From: Archilochus colubris
Lineage: Eukaryota; Chordata; Aves; Apodiformes; Trochilidae
Assembly (NCBI GenBank): GCA_023079485.1
Contig: CM041084.1
Location: forward strand, 119,334,467-119,398,466
DNA: 64,000 nt
Reading direction: 5' to 3'
In this document: positions 47,923 to 61,335 of the stretch, piece after piece
How the letters are laid out: each line of letters starts with the position of its first letter
Position numbering within the stretch: position 1 is the first letter of the stretch
The notes under the pieces: model-generated
What the model was told of the DNA's origin: nothing
The model's input: the letters and a program-made list of their open reading frames with translations, nothing else
The model's database searches: none
Made by a program: the position numbers and the translations under genes

Positions 47923-48833
47923 CAATTTTTTACAGATAAAGTGCAGCATGAATGATACTGCTTTGCTATTTGTCACAATGTTTTATAGGTGTTTAATCCT
48001 GTAAATTCAGTTATTTTTAGGTCCAGAGTGTAGCAAGCTAAATGTGTAGGTTATGTTACTGAATGACTCTTGAGTGATGTTAACAGAAGAACAGCACTTA
48101 GAGTGTATATATAATTGTGAAAATACACTTCTATTGAGTTACTGAAGAGATCAAAAAAGATATTATTTCCCTTTCAAAGTAGAACAATTGTGTTCTTATG
48201 CACCAATTTATGTAGTGTAAATGAATATTCAGTGCCACAAATGCCTTCTCATGAGATTGTCTCTTCAGGCCAGTAAGCAGCACTGCTACAGCAACAGAGA
48301 CCACAGGTAAAGCTGCAGATATCATGCCAAAACCACATTGCTTGCTGTGTGTGTGGTTTTGCTGGTATAACAGCATTTTTTTTTCTTTTTATTATTAGAG
48401 AGAATACCTAAGAAAGGGTTTTGCTGGAATAGCATATCCTATGCAGTATATCCTGGTAAAGCCATCCTGATAAATGAGTACAAGACAGACCTGGCCTTGG
48501 AATAAGCGATGGAGCACACTCAGAAGGTCTTTCTTCTTTCTTCAGAACTTTATAAAACAAGGGTCTTCTCTTCTTAAGCTGTTCATAACTATAGGTGGTA
48601 GTGGTCATTTTGTTTATTTTTTTTTTTTTCATTTCATTTTAGAGTGTTTTCTTATTTTTCTTCCAGGTCCTGCAACAAGCAACAGAGGTGAGGGTCGGAG
48701 AGCAGAAGCCTTTTTTAGCCAGCTTTGCTCCTTTCTTAGTTTAGCCTTACTATATTTTCCATCATTTTTTAATGTAAACATCATTCAGTTCATTAAAATG
48801 TCAGGTTCATGTCAAGCACTTCATGTCAAGTTG

Positions 48834-48878
48834 CTTTTTTTGTTTGTTTGTTTGTTTTGTTGTTGTTGGTTTTTTTGT
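48834..48878. repeat. (TTTG)n and T/G-rich simple repeat
   Basis: TTTTTTGTTTGTTTGTTTG is followed by TTTTGTTGTTGTTGG, a degenerate T/G simple repeat. It lies within a 520-base plus-strand open frame whose openness comes from this low complexity. Confidence 0.8.
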
Positions 48879-51800
48879 ACTAAACTTCTCCATAGTCTTA
48901 ACATCCATCCAAAGCTGAGTTCTGGCTTGAAATCCAGTGCTCTAGCTAGCAGTTTCCCAAATTTTCAGCACTTTTTAGAATGTTCCTTTGAATAGTTTAG
49001 TTCCTACTGTAAAGAGGGATTTGGGTTTATAATTTGGCAGAAACATTCCTTGCTTTTTGAAAACAAGTCAGATATATCTGTGCCACCCTCTGTTTTCCAA
49101 GTAGCAGTGAAATCACTTCTCCAGCACAACTTAAACCAACTTCACTACTCAAAGAAATTCAATTCCTTCCTTTACATTCTCACAATAACAAGAAGCCACT
49201 GTTGTGATCACAACATTTACCCCCAAAAATCAAAATAACTCAGTTCAGCCTTCACACTGCTTCTACCAGGACGATTCAGGGTTTAGATAGTTCACAGGCA
49301 AACAACTGTTTAGTTGTCAATTCCCAGGGGTTCTCACCAGGCTGCACTCACTACTACCCATTTCTCTGAAGCAGGCCACTGGGGCTTGCTATCCATTTAT
49401 AAATTCTTTCCCCCAAGCATGTTTCAAATCTGGTGTATATGTTAGGCTTTCTTATGGTCTTTATAAAACCTATTAAATTTCCATTCTTGTTTTGTGCATT
49501 AGGTAATCTAATGCTGACTTCATCTTCAATGTCTTGGTTTCCACCCATTGAAAGAATAGAAGAGTTTACACTTCAGAGCTCTTTTTAATAATAAATTTAA
49601 ACTGGGGAATAACTGACAAGTGTCTTCTTGCACAGGTCATCCATCCTGATTTTGGTGGAAAGGGAGTAAGGGTGAATAAGAGAACGACCAATTGTTTTCT
49701 TCATAGTAGCAGGTAAAATAAAAATCTTTTCCTCTCCTGTCCTCCACTTTTTCAGGAAGACTGCTTCCCTCTGGGGGGGAACACTGTCTGTGCCAGATAT
49801 GCAGGTGGGGGTGGAAGAATCCTTAAAGCTGGGAACTAGAACAGGCATGCACAGTGGAGGGGACAGATGAAAAGTGGAGGTAAATTATTTGTATTACAGC
49901 ATATGAGAGATTATACATTCTATTATATAGGAAGGGAAAATTAGTTATCAGGCCACTGAAGGAAAGAGGGGTCCACCTTCCAGACAGAAATAGTAAATAG
50001 ATTTTTGTGTTTTATTCTCTAGATAGGCATACTAGAGTCAGAGGAATGTCATTTGATCTCCCTTTTGCTGTACTTTATATCTGCATCCTTAGAACTGGAA
50101 AAACTTTGGAAAGGGTAAGGTGAGAAAAGAATCTGCATAAAATACAATATTTTATTGTTGTGTTGTGAGGAAATTGGTGTGAGGAAACGACTTCTGACAA
50201 AAATAGTTTTTTATTATTGCCTTGGTGGCACCATTGTTTGCTAATAAAAAACATGCCATAGAAAATCCTGTCATCTTCGTCCCCCTATTTAGCAATACAG
50301 AAATCACAGCAGTTTGTTGAAGTGTAATTTCCTAGCCTGGAATTTGACTAGGAAATTGCTTGCAACTTTATACATGTAAGAAGCCACACTGACTATCATG
50401 CAAAATCCTTCATCTCCTAAACACCCCACTGAAAAAATAAAGGAAAGTTGATGCAACTCTTTCTAGTTTATGGCATGGACATACATGAATGAACAAATTG
50501 TCCTAAAATGCTGGGGAGGTTTTATAAAACCATGGTAATTTAACTGGCACCAGGCTTAACACTGACAATTCAGCACATACCTCAGAGACCCAGGAGTAGA
50601 GGAATGATGTCCCTTAGCTAGGCAGGAAGGAAAACAGGAACTTCTTAGGTTGCCATGGGCACTGGAGAAAACAGTGCAGCTACACCCAAGGTGTCCAAGC
50701 ATCTCTGTATTTCATATTTAAGCATGATGCTAGTACACAGTATATTAATTTCAAGACTTCTGGTTTTAATGCAACCATAGGTCTATGGAAAAAACCAAGA
50801 TTTCTAGAATGTATTCATTTCCAGAAGGACTCTGTCATAAACTTGATAAGAAAGGTATGTATAATATTTATTTTAGAGTGTTTAAACTTTAAAGAGATTT
50901 AAAGTAAGAATCTTACTTTATTCAGTTCTTCATTTAAAAGAATTCTATAGCTGTGATGACTATCAATTTGTGGTATGAACTTTTTTACATTGTTTCCTCA
51001 CTTTTTGTAATACTGTTTCCCTGATTCTAATAATTAAATGTATTCATTTAAGGGATGACATTTTTACTAAATGATGAAAGTACACATTTTTAATTTAACT
51101 TTTTCTAAATTTCTTTAATTTTTCTAAATTAATCTTATATGCTAGTAGTGAATGTGATACAAAAATGAAAAATATATTTAAATAAAATGTAAACGATTGG
51201 TGTTTTAAGTGTTTTGGCAAAATAAGCTTCCTCAATGTGATCTATTTTGCAGAAAATATCTTAACTACATTGTCATTAGAGCATTTTTTTTCAAAGCCTT
51301 TGCTTGTCTTCTGTCTTTGCCCTAAGTTTTCATGGAGTTACTCAGTTGAGATGGTAGCAAGGCTGCTTGTTTGTGAAATACCATTCTCTCTGTCAGCTTT
51401 TCTGTAACTTCCTTTTCAAATATTACAGTTGAATTAGAAATGGTAATACTTAAGCATTAGATTCATCTTTTATTAAAGAGAAAAAAAGAAAGTTGCAGTG
51501 CATACCAATAAGAAATGTATTGTATGATGTAATAAACAGTTTCTGATTTGGCACTTACCCTTTTAAATAACAAAAATTTCCCAGATCCCTTAACTGGTGC
51601 CCCACCTGAACACATGTGAAGGCTGTCTGAAATGGTTTCACTAAAATGTGAAACTGTATGAGGAAAGAAATAAAATTATTGCAAAAGGAAAGGAAGATGG
51701 AAATGTTGGCAAGGTGACAAATAAGAAAAAAGTTCTTTGGAATGTTACTTCAGGAGCTAAGTTTGGCACAGAAATCTAATCATTACCATCCTGTGTAGTA

Positions 51801-54800
51801 TGATACTCAATAATGTGTCCTTAAAACTCTACCAGCATAAGTAATTAATAAATAATTATTACATGTTTTAGATTTATATTAATGTGTTTATATGCTTCTG
51901 TTAACATAAAATATAATATTTTATGAGTTTTTTCTATTTATATATAATTTTCTTTTCAGCAAATCATATTGGATTTGTCTGGTGGTCCTGGATGTATCTG
52001 TCCTGCTGGGTCTGTACTTGCTTAAACCTGTACCTTTATTCTGTGTTGTGTAATGAATTTGTCTCACTTAGTCCTCTCTTTCTCCTCTCCCATAATTTTC
52101 TCAGAAGGGAAATCCCATGCTAACAGATGCTATTCTGTATTCTAGCAGCTTTGCTCATGGCAGCCTGAACATCAGTCACAGTTCTGGTTAGATTTCATTA
52201 GGAAGTCTTAATTGATTTCTTTCATCTGGTGTCAATGAAAAGCAACTCTGAGTAGTTTCCTTATATAATTTTTTAACTCTTGCAGGTAAAAGGTTCAGAT
52301 AAACAGTTTTTTTCACACATTTTATTTCTGAATTTGAAATACCAAGAAAACTTTTTGCCCCTTTTCTCCCCCAATACTTTTTCTTCTCTAATTTTAAACT
52401 TCCACTGGGTGGCATACTTTCCCCCAGATAAAATCCAGTACATGTGATTCTGAAGTTAACTTGGGGCTTTGAGCTTTCCTACCTTTTACACAACCGTGGT
52501 AAATGCACTGCTGGCATAGATGGTAAGAGAAAGCTCCCTCTGGAGTGTTTCTTCTGTCTATTTATGGCAGCTGTGGTCTGGGGCTATGGCAGGTGATCTG
52601 TGCCTTGAGTTTGTCAAGATTATGCTGAGAAAAATTGCTAGGTAGATGAGAAGAACAGCAGAACTCAACATAAATTCATCTGTGTGAGAGAGTTTGTATT
52701 TATGAAGCTTTCTCTGGAGCTGATAGTATTAGTGAACATGGAAACAAAGTAATCTTGGGGGGGAAAATGTCAGAATTGTATTGCGCCAGGACCAGACAAA
52801 AGAGTTTTGATTCTCTCTCTCTCTAATACAATCACAGATCACAGCTGGTTGCAGACTGAAATAAAATCCCTTGAAGCCATGCTGGAAAATTCTTAGGGTA
52901 TCAGATGGGAAATAATTTTAAAAAAAAAAAAAAAGGGTATAAGAAGGGTCTTCTGCCTTGAATTGTCTTGAATCTGAACTCTGCGAATGTATTTGTTTCT
53001 TCATCAATTAAAGCAAGCAACCTTCTGTGCCTAAATCTACCTTTTGAGAGTAGTCTTAATATGAATATTAAAACCTGATCTCAACTATATGCCTGATTTT
53101 CAATGAAGTAATTTGGCTGACTTCTTGACATTGAATTCCTAGTCAGGCACAAACATGTAGGTGAGAGAGAAATTAAATTTTTATCCCAGAGGTTTGAGTG
53201 TCAGATGTTCCTTTGTTCCTTTAAGTTCATCAGTGAAAAATAGTGAAGTGATACTTGACATTGTGCTTGATTAGAAATCTGGTATTTCCTGGTTTGCTTC
53301 CAAGTCTTTGGATGTCTCATTTGCCAAACTCTCTTGACACTCAAAAAGGCAATTCTTATGTAGTTTTTGAGGGGCACCCATTCTCTAATTTAAAATTATT
53401 AGATATTTTCTTTCTCCATACTTTTCTGGTTAGTAGTGGCAAGATCTGTCCCTGCTTTTCTTCTTCCCTCCTCAAATTTCCAGTGTTTTATCCAAATCTA
53501 CTGTAAGGGCAGTGATCTAGTTCTCCAAACCAAGAAATATAAATATTCAAACAACATAAACAAAAACCAAACCTCTGATTTATCTTTACATGTCACCATT
53601 CAGCCTGGATATCAAGAGGAACTGAGATTTAATTTGATATATAATTCTCAATGGATACACCCTTTAGATTGCAGGTATTTATGGCTCAAAATGTTATTTC
53701 AGATGAGGTGAGAAGAAAAAGAATTAAATAATATCTTTGTTAAATGTTCACTATCTGTGGATAGCTGCTTGGAAAGTAAATTAGTCCCTTAAGTGTTACA
53801 CATACGTGATGCCAAATAATCATTTCATTGCCAAATAGTTGGATTGTATCTTTGATGGGAAAACTTCTTAAGAAACATTCTGTTTAGTGAATAACTTCCT
53901 TATCTCCTACAACCAAGGAGGAGATGCTGCAGAATTTTCAGAAAACTGCCACAATTTGCAAACCTGAAACTTGGAAAAAAAAAATCACCTTGAAAGCCAT
54001 TCAGACCTTTGAAGAACTGTCAACTATTTCACAATAAATTTAGCTGTTTTAGGAAAATAATCCTTTCATCTCCTTTACCATGCAGAGACAAACTGTGGGG
54101 AAATAAATATACCAGGCTTCACTGTGTGAACAACAGGCTTTGGGGGGAAAAAGGATGAAGATGGCTTCTGATTTCTGAAGAAGTCTACACGAGCTGCATA
54201 TGTTCAGCATTTTTAAACTTCAGACAGGTCTACGTAAGAAATCAGTGGGTGATAAACATGTTTAAGTATTTTTACTGAATGAATGATTTAGAAATGTGGT
54301 GGTATTTCTGAGGACAGTAAACAATGATCATATTATAGAACCCAGGAAGGAACACTGCTGCAGTACATAAAGAACATGAAAAGCACATAAATAAGCCTAA
54401 TTTTCATAATGTATACTAATATAGTGATAAAAGGGTAGAAGAAAATCCCTCCCCAAGACACCCAGTTGATTTTTTAACACATTAGTACAAAATTAAATGC
54501 TTAATTTGTGGAATGGAGATCTGAAGGACATCTCAAAGTTAGGCACAGGCTGAATTTTTTAAGTGACTGGATAATGTGCAAGCTGAGAAGGCCTGTAGCT
54601 AGTAATTTAATGTTGGGGAGATAAGTTTTTTGCTTCTGCCTGAAGTATTACATGTCAACTGCTATCAAAAGAATGATAATCTTGCCCAGCATGGAGGTTA
54701 CATTTCACTTGCTAAATAGTTGTTCTATTGTAAAGTCAGAAAGTATATATTTATTCAGTTTTGGGTACTCTTAAGTAGGTCATTCAAATGAATGGAACAG

Positions 54801-56670
54801 GTAAAACAATGTAAAGTAAGCTGATAATACATACATGATGTCATGATACCTTGCCAACTCATGTAAATGTCCATACAATCTGCTTTTTGTACCTCATTAT
54901 TACAATGAAACTAATTCAGGAATCATTCAGGCTATGAACCTTCCATCCTTCTCTGGGAGAGTATCTTCCTGATTCAGCTTTTAAAGCTGTGGCTTTTTTT
55001 TTTTTTTTTCTTTTTATGTATTTTCTTTCCTGTTGCATTGTAGCTAAATGGAATACTTATGGATGATATTCAAAATAACCCTTAGGAAAGTTTTGCCAAT
55101 AAAGGGAATTGACTGTCTAACCAGGCCTGGGTTTTATAATCTGAAAAACCTGTGTTGCATTGTTTTAATTTTTTATCAACCGCCTCAAGTATCTCAAGGT
55201 TTTTATGTATTTTCAGATGGTTTTATTTGAAAGAGGGTGTATCTTCCAAGTGGGATATGGTCATTCTCTAACATGTTGAATTTTGCTTGTATCAGTTTTT
55301 GACAAGATGGGGTTTTTTACTACTTCCCTAGATTGTTATAAATATTCATGACATTTTAGTTTTGATGTCTTGCCAATGTGTTGTATACACAATGAACTCT
55401 TTTCTGTTTTCCCAGAGTATTTACTCAATAACTAATTGTTCTGTCTAGTTAAGTTGCCATAAGAAAACCAGCTGAGACAGCTCATCACAGCTTTATCTGG
55501 TCAGGACTCTGTTTTCAGAGGCCTTAGCAAAAATTTGTTAGCTTGTACAATTGTAGCTGAAGAACTTCTATCTGAATATCCAAGAAACTGAGCTGACTTG
55601 TTGAACTGGCACACAAAAGGTCTTCTTAAAGTTGAAAAACATATTCTTCCCTCTTTCTTGTTTTCATAGGAAAATCTTTCTTGCATTTAACAGTTTATTT
55701 ATGTCAGCTAAAATCCAAAACACCAATTTAAATATAGATAGTTGGATTAGGCTATGCTCCAGTCCAAGTTGAATGCTTCATGTTTTCCACTAATGTTACT
55801 TTGGGATCTGAACGTATGACTCCACAGACCTTCACAGAATGAACCTTTGCACATTGATAAAACTCTTGAATTTGTAACCCATCTTGGAGCATAGGGCCCA
55901 TGATATAATTCTGTTGCAACAATAAAAGGGTGCTCCTTCTCATATATTTCTTTCAGAGAGGAAGAATTGTCCTTTCCTGTAGTTGCCTTATTTAGCATTT
56001 TCCTCCTGGCTTTTCCAAAATTCAGGTATTTATCTAGTCATCCTCACCATCATCATTCTTTTAAAATGCAATATTCTGCAGTCTTCTCAGGAATTTGAAA
56101 AACAGTCAGGTTATCTTCTGGATACTGAGGACAGTCTCCTTCCTGAAAAATCTCCTTGCTTTGACAAGGCCATCAGCATCAACTAAAGATGCAGAACTCA
56201 TCCTTAGTACTGCTCCTGATCCCCAGTGCATGAGTCTAACACTTAAGACAACTGACCAGAGTTTCAGTGCTCCCCAGCTTTGGTGCTCTGTCCAGCCTGG
56301 TAGGCTGCTTTCTACACTTACATGTCCAATTTATTTAACAGCATCAGTCCAGAAGTTCTGATGCATGTGCCACTGCTCCCTGAACAGGGAATGCAGCTGG
56401 ATGACTTCATGTTCTGCTCTGGGATGGACTCTTCATCTATTTCTCCATGATAAAGAACTTGTCTCTGAATCCTTCCAAGGATTTCTAGGACACAAATGTC
56501 CAGGTACTACTGTATAACTATCCCTAAGCTTTTTTTGTTTGTCCCATAGCTAAAAGATCCAAAGCCTTTTCCAAGGCCTGAACACTTAGAACTTTTCTTG
56601 GTCACTACAACAGAAAAAATTTAGTTTAATTATTGGAAAAACTTTTCCATAACTATTTGGTTTGGTGTTC

Positions 56671-56952
56671 CTAGAATCATAGAATCCTAGAATCTACTGG
56701 GTTGGAAGGGACCTCAGAGATCATCAAGTCCAACCCTTGATCTACTATCATTGCAGTTACCAGACCATGGCACTGAGTGCCACATCCAGTCTCTTTTGAA
56801 ATATCTCCAGACACGGAGAATCCACTACTTCCCTGGGCAGCCCATTCCAATGTCTGATCACCCTCTTGGTAAAGAAATTCTTTCTAATATCCAACATAAA
56901 CCTCACCTGGCACAACTTAAGACCGTGCCCTCTTGTCTTGCTGAGAGTTTGG
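56671..56952 (-). mobile_element. CR1 3' end, CR1-Y-like
   Basis: Text CCTAGAATCATAGAATCCTA, then GGTTGGAAGGGACCTCAGAG and GATCATCAAGTCCAACCCTT, and GTGCCCTCTTGTCTTGCTGA at its far end, is the reverse complement of an avian CR1 3' end. About 280 bases, no intact coding part. Confidence 0.93.
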
Positions 56953-59900
56953 TTTCAATTTATAGGTTGAATTCTATTCATAAAATGGTGTTTTTAATGC
57001 TGCTGGTTGGTTGGTTTGACATAAGTAAAATCTATTTCCCTCATAATTTAAGTAGTTGCTGTTCTGTAATCACTATAGACAATATGGAACAGAAAATAAT
57101 TATTTTGCTTCTACCTTTCTTGCACCAATCTGGAAAATTGTGAAGTATCATTCTGAAGAATATGACAAGTTTTGGTTGATTGATTTTTCTCTTAAATAAT
57201 ACTGAAATAAGTGGCTTATCTCAGAAACTAAGCCTTATTTGGTGAACAGTCTTGAGTCTCTGGAAGCTAGAATTAGGTTAAGCCTTAAAATAAATATTTC
57301 AGACTCCAACAGCATTTGTAATTTTTTTTAGTTTTAGAATATGCTCAGAGCTCTCATGCTGCTTCTTTTGTTTAAAAACCCTAGCCCTAGCTTCATGCAT
57401 AAGTGCTGTGGCATGTCTATTCTGTATTTTGCTAAACAAGGACAATCTAGAATTCATAGACAATACATTAACATCCAAAAATAACTTTTTCTTGTCATTA
57501 CATGGGCTTTAGAATTGACTTATATTAGGCAATATTATTTTATGTTTTAAAAAGCTTAATATATTTTAACTGATATAAATCTGATTGAGTTCAGCCTAAC
57601 AGCCTTGTGCCAGCTAAATGAGATGAATCCTTCTATTTTGAGTTATTCCCAAATAAATAACTGGCACTGGCATTTAGATTTAGTTGGATAAGTAAGACAG
57701 GGAAAGTGCCTTAGAAAGACACCAATATATTGCTCTTCAAAGCTTCATTTAAAACTTGTATTGTCTCACTAAAGACAGAGTGTGTGAAAGGAGGAAAGGG
57801 AGGAAAAGATGCTAAAAAAAGAAACCTGGAATTTTTCACTTCCAAGTTTAGACTTTGAGGGAGGGAATATCCAAGGTGGAGGTTCTTTGGAGAATGTGTG
57901 TGTAGATGACAATCTCCTGACCAGCCATCCTGAACTGCTTTGGTTTGGTCCTCGTGTGTGTGGAGAAGAACATCAGCTTATGTGTCCCTAATAAGGGTTT
58001 TCTGCTAAAGAAGAGAGCTGTTCACATTGGTTTGAATTATTTTACTGGGGGGGAAGAAAAGGCTTTTTGTACTTTTTAAAGAACTGTTGGTCTTCTGTTT
58101 GATTCAAACATTACTTGATGTATTTTTTAATCCAATAGCAACCTTAAAAATGTGAAGTTTTTCTCATCGCTTCACAGTTTCTTCCCCATTACCCTTTTTT
58201 TAAAAAATAAAAAGTAAAAAAAAGTAAAATAACACACCTCTACCTTTGTTACTAGTCTTTCTCTTTCTTCCATCAAAACTGCTTTCTGTCAATTTAATTT
58301 TTTTCTCTCTCCATCTACTGATATGTAAAAGTAGTTAGAAAAAAGCTGTCTTTGAGTTCTTATTATAAACTTATAATCCTTCTTATAAAAACCTTCTTGC
58401 AAAGGATAGTATGGAGCAATAGCAGGCTGCTGGTGGTGGGTCTCTGGAGCTCCAGGGATTAACCTGTTGCAAACATGCCCTTGCAGTAGTGTAGCCATGC
58501 TAATCCAGTTCTGTCCTTAGATAATAAATCCTGGTAGTTCCAACTAGCTTAGCACTTGTCTACTGTACGGGTAATCTACAACCCAGAGAGACTACGGAAA
58601 GTAAATATGGATGTCAAGTCACCTTTTAATTTTTACTTTCTTGCTGTATATTTACAAAGTTGACATCATTGCATATTCCCTTTGCAGATGACTGGCTGGT
58701 CTTTCCTAAAACCTGCAAAGTTCTTTTGGCTTTGTAGCTTTCACATGCACGACTTCCATAAAAAGTCAGTAATATTTTGAAGTTCATCATAAAAATATGC
58801 AATACTCATCACTGAGCTCAGCCTTCAGGTATCAAGGTTATTTGTGGTATTGAATTTAACCATGTCCCAGATGCAGAGTTGGTGTCATTAACAGCCAGGC
58901 TACTTCTGGCTATGGCACAGCACTTAAATGAACAAATAGTTTCTTGGCTTTCAGCAGAACCACCATGGTTACAAGTTTAGCCCAGCTATCCCTTGAGCTG
59001 ATTCCATACAGTCAGAGATGATACTGCAGATGTGAGCTTTATCAATGCAGGAGAGTTCTGCGTGAGACCAGTTTGGTTGCACTGGATTCTAATGGGTTGT
59101 CAGTCCCAGCATTGACTCTGCAGGACTACCAGGAGAGAGTCATTCCATTAGATACCTCCCTTAGCCTTTAGGTTCCCAGAAGGTTTATTTACTCATCCCC
59201 ACCACCGTGTGATTTTCTAAACCAGCTCTAGTCTGGGAATTTACATAAACTAATACATTTTCCCTGGAGTACTGGGAAGGGTGAGGAAGAGCCAGAAGGA
59301 CTTTTGTACAACATCTACTTCCAAATAGCAATGTTAATCCAGAGTTAACACTGAAAAGATCAGCTCAGCTTGAACCACCTCCATGCAGAACTATTCAGAG
59401 GTATCCACATGGTGCTATCCATAACCTCTTTCTTGGATAGGATGTTTTGAAAGCAATGGAGCTCTTATTACTCTAGATACTCAGAGGTCATTGTATGTCT
59501 CAGTAAAAAAAGAAGCCAAATTTGCCAATTTTTGAGGAGTATTTTCTAAATACTTAATGTTTCCTCTGTAAAGTAATGTACTTTTTAAAAGAAAACACTG
59601 GAGGAGCAAAAGGAGTTAAAATAATTTCACTGAGGGACAATCTGTCTGTGAGAAAATCTCTACAGCAGACTGAAATCTAGCTGCTGTTAGTTTATTTACT
59701 GGAAAGAAACCAGACCATCATTTTGCCCACTTTCCCAGAAAAGAGTGTCTGTGGGTGTTCTCTTTTCTTTCTCACCAGTAATAGATGAAATCTTGCAATA
59801 AGACCTGACTTCTAGAAAGATTACCTCAAGCAAATTATTGTAATGGAAAATACTGGCATCAGCACAAGTTCTCTGTTCTTGCACCTTTCCTGTGGTGCAA

Positions 59901-60893
59901 CATTGGTAAAGAATCAGTTGCTTCTGTGTTAGAACAAGAAATACAACAAGAATTGCTAAAATTAGCTCTAGTGCTTTGCTGTGTTATTTTGCTTGCTTAG
60001 AGTCTTCTTTATCCTAACCTCTAATTATATTTCTCCTGTGTAAATATTGATAGGAAAACAAAAAATGTTTACAAATACTGAGTTCTCCCACAGGATGGGG
60101 TGGGAAGGTGATGGGAAGCTGCTTCTTGTACTTGTGTATCCCAAAAATAACCTATTCTTCTGTTTCTGGAAAAAGACATCCACAACTGATACTATTCCTT
60201 TATTTCATTGGACAAGGAGCCTGCAGAGAACTCAGAGAACTGTGATCTTGAGTGCTAAAGGAAACCTGGATTCATGAGTCTTTGTAGCACTCAGTATAGT
60301 AGCTGTACACCCAATATTAGCTGGTAAGTGTTTTCAGTTCCTGCCTTTGGACTGCTATAATACATTAAGAAAATGCACACAACCTAAACTGGGTTTGTAC
60401 TCCCTCTAGAGTTTATTCTGCTGCCTGCTGCTAGAAAAGGCTGTCTTCCAAGTGTCATTTCTATAAATCCTCAGGAAATCATCCACTTTCCACTTTAGTG
60501 GTGCTGCCCTTATCACTGCCCATCATCTGAAGGTTACTTCCTCTACAGGTTCCTGTAAAAGTGTTCCCTTCTGTCCTGGTAAAGTCAAGAAGAAACCACC
60601 TTCACTGATGCATGAAACCAAACTGCTCCACTCTGCCTGAAATGATAAAGGATTATGTCCTTCCTTGTAACAGTAGACTTAGGAGGTTGGAGACAAACAC
60701 TACTGTAATGCTATTTTCATCTAATCCAATCTCCCAAAGCACTTCTGGGTACTTAGATACAACCTTCCTCCTCCATTCATGAATATTGTGTTCCTAAAAA
60801 TTGAAGTGATCAGCAAGTCAGCAGCCAGTAAAGCAATTTTTTGCATGACTGCATGCAATAGAAGGGAGATACATACAGGGATCTAAGGACAAT
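56953..60893. other. Non-coding stretch, no gene seen
   Basis: AT-rich with short unsupported open frames. Nothing recognisable. Confidence 0.5.
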
Positions 60894-61335
60894 TTAAATA
60901 CATGAGGACAGTGTAGCTGGTGTGGAAGGTGAAGAGTCAGCAGCAGGATCATCAAATGGGGGAGATGATGGCTTTTTAGCAGCTGAGATATTGCAGCATG
61001 ATCTGTCACAGATTATCTGTCATCATTACCTCCTTCTTCCATCCTTCATCCCTGATAGATAACTCAAGTTCACTCTTGTTAGAGAAAGATGGTGAGAGTG
61101 ATGAAAATGCAACAAAAGCAAAACAAAAGCAGCAAAAAAGCAGAAAAGATAGAGGTCAGGCTTTCAGCCTCATAAAAGTGACCAAGTTTACTAGACACAA
61201 AGCTATGACTGCTCGCCCCCAGAAAGCCAGCATCTCCTTCAGCTGACAAGCCTGGTGATCTTTCTGCCTCTATTTGAACAGTTATGCTTTCATCACTGTC
61301 ATCATCTTCCTCAGATGAATTAAGGTCATTAAATC
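60894..61335 (-). other. Exon-like cluster on the minus strand, unproven gene or retrocopy fragment
   Basis: Three segments read as plausible protein. Segment A (61335 to about 61192) follows a strong 3' splice site: a pyrimidine tract and CTTCAG at 61341-61336. It reads acidic, with GFNDLNSSEEDDDSDESI and then TVQIEAERSPGL; a weak donor (CTA|GTAAAC) could end it. Segment B (61074-61030) lies between TCTCTAACAAG and the donor GAG|GTAATG and reads SELELSIRDEGWKKE. Segment C (60982-60894) follows ATATCTCAG and reads AKKPSSPPFDDP...TPATLSSCI, then a TAA stop. The gap between B and C is only 47 bases, too short for a normal intron, so not all three can be exons of one transcript. The plus strand of part of this region is also open. 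I do not recognise the protein. A real but unidentified gene, a decayed gene, or chance are all possible. Confidence 0.25.

Larger units (their letters stand above)
44186..56670. other. Long non-coding stretch, no proven gene
   Basis: About 12.5 kb. It holds a T23 tract (45105-45127), perfect hairpins at 45982-46006 and 47171-47207, an AT-repeat cluster (47859-47922), a T/TTTG-rich section (48609-48878), a TC run (52812-52825) and a T16 tract (54994-55009). Frames at 48474-48995 (+) and 55501-55998 (-) are open but not convincing. Confidence 0.5.

Noticed and set aside
48474..48995. 173-codon plus-strand frame, Phe/Leu-rich
   Set aside because: Openness comes from T-runs and a (TTTG)n repeat. 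It looked like a membrane protein only because TTT encodes Phe.
55501..55998. Two adjacent minus-strand frames (83 and 61 codons) with protein-like composition
   Set aside because: A second frame over the same bases looks equally good. The two frames are out of register, no homologue is recognised and the plus strand is open nearby too. Probably chance, though a retrocopy was considered.
55983..56186. Plus-strand frame after a TTCTTCTCAG acceptor-like site
   Set aside because: About 33 codons after the site and no matching donor or neighbouring exon.
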